Shown here: piece after piece, positions 63,842 to 64,000 of the stretch | Position numbering within the stretch: the first letter of the stretch is position 1 | Layout: each line of letters starts with the position of its first letter | Assembly (NCBI RefSeq): GCF_025370105.1 | Contig: NZ_JANQBK010000004.1 | Location: forward strand, 248,001-312,000 | Direction of reading: 5' to 3' | DNA: 64,000 bases | Source: Sphingomonas hylomeconis | GTDB lineage: Bacteria > Pseudomonadota > Alphaproteobacteria > Sphingomonadales > Sphingomonadaceae | The notes under the pieces: model-generated | Database searches by the model: none | Told to the model about the DNA's origin: nothing | Seen by the model: only the letters and a program-made list of their open reading frames with translations | Program-made: the position numbers and the translations under genes

Positions 63842-64000
63842 ATGCGCGATTCGGCCAATGCCATTGCCGCGCTCAGGCGGCGTATCTCCCAGGTGGAGGG
63901 GCTGCGCCAGACGGAAACGTCCGGCGTCGTCCCGCTCGGCCATACCGGCATCGATGCCCGCCTGGGCGGCGGGCTGGAGCGCGCACGGCTGCACGAAATC
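63842..64000 (+). CDS. imuA: ImuA, start of the mutagenesis cassette (3'-truncated)
   Basis: The first 53 codons are visible (RDSANAIAALRRRISQVEGL, then GHTGIDARLGGGLERARLHEI), matching the N-terminus of ImuA, a RecA-like partner of ImuB and DnaE2 in SOS-induced translesion synthesis. The gene continues beyond the window. The LexA box five bases upstream fits this cassette in alphaproteobacteria. The A of its ATG is in an inverted repeat (CATAAC at 63825-63830 and GTTATG at 63839-63844), an overlap of unknown meaning. Confidence 0.85.
   Translation, partial: MRDSANAIAALRRRISQVEGLRQTETSGVVPLGHTGIDARLGGGLERARLHEI

Overview
The window is visibly GC-rich chromosomal DNA from an alphaproteobacterium, most likely a sphingomonad (Sphingomonas or a close relative). 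This rests on gene content recognised by eye and was not checked by any search: a gltD-gltB pair, HisN-type histidinol-phosphatase, a CC_3452-like small exported protein, a TonB-dependent receptor beside a TetR regulator, a GAAC-N7-GAAC alphaproteobacterial LexA box before imuA, and intergenic paired-arm repeats. There are no insertion sequences, prophage genes, CRISPR arrays or rRNAs. The only tRNA is tRNA-Leu(CAG).

Layout. 1-5.1 kb: the end of an RND-pump adaptor, then a 1304-residue YadA-like trimeric autotransporter adhesin with a strong terminator. 5.1-10.9 kb: a concentrative nucleoside transporter, a queuosine-precursor transporter, argB, a TonB C-terminal-domain protein, and a tight yggT-yggU-folD-marC run. 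10.9-15.1 kb: a glycan/lipid modification locus with an STT3/PglB-like GT-C membrane protein, a GtrA flippase-like protein, a methyltransferase and a GtrB/DPM1-like polyprenyl-phosphate glycosyltransferase. 15.1-20.0 kb: a DUF885 metallopeptidase, the bifunctional (p)ppGpp enzyme, a small exported protein and a divergent HxlR regulator. 20.2-25.4 kb: a sucrose-phosphate synthase/phosphatase fusion translationally coupled to two more glycosyltransferases, with a convergent GT4 gene overlapping the end. 25.5-31.4 kb: SLC13 permease, an exported hypothetical, a lipoprotein class A beta-lactamase-like hydrolase, a CBS-containing ClC channel and tRNA-Leu.

31.4-41.5 kb: NDUFA9-like protein, uppP, glutamate synthase gltD-gltB, an exported hypothetical, GST, csaA, and a PNPOx-like protein. 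41.5-47.4 kb: DUF1810, ung, a PhnA-domain protein, a 41-residue lysine-rich protein, a PEBP protein, two tiny hydrophobic peptides behind a folded leader, a GGDEF protein, phospholipase A and hisN. 47.5-57.8 kb: AsmA, rpmI-rplT, pheS-pheT, a membrane protein, aldose-1-epimerase family protein and prfC. 57.9-64 kb: MFS transporter and TonB receptor read leftward, a TetR regulator reads rightward from a shared promoter region, then a zinc alcohol dehydrogenase and the start of a LexA-controlled imuA.

Most of the window is housekeeping or generalist genes. The stretches most worth follow-up are the Gtr-like modification locus, the sucrose-phosphate-synthase/glycosyltransferase locus with an FNR-like box, the micro-peptide pair whose ribosome-binding site lies in a hairpin stem, and a family of intergenic inverted repeats whose arms match within a copy but differ between copies.
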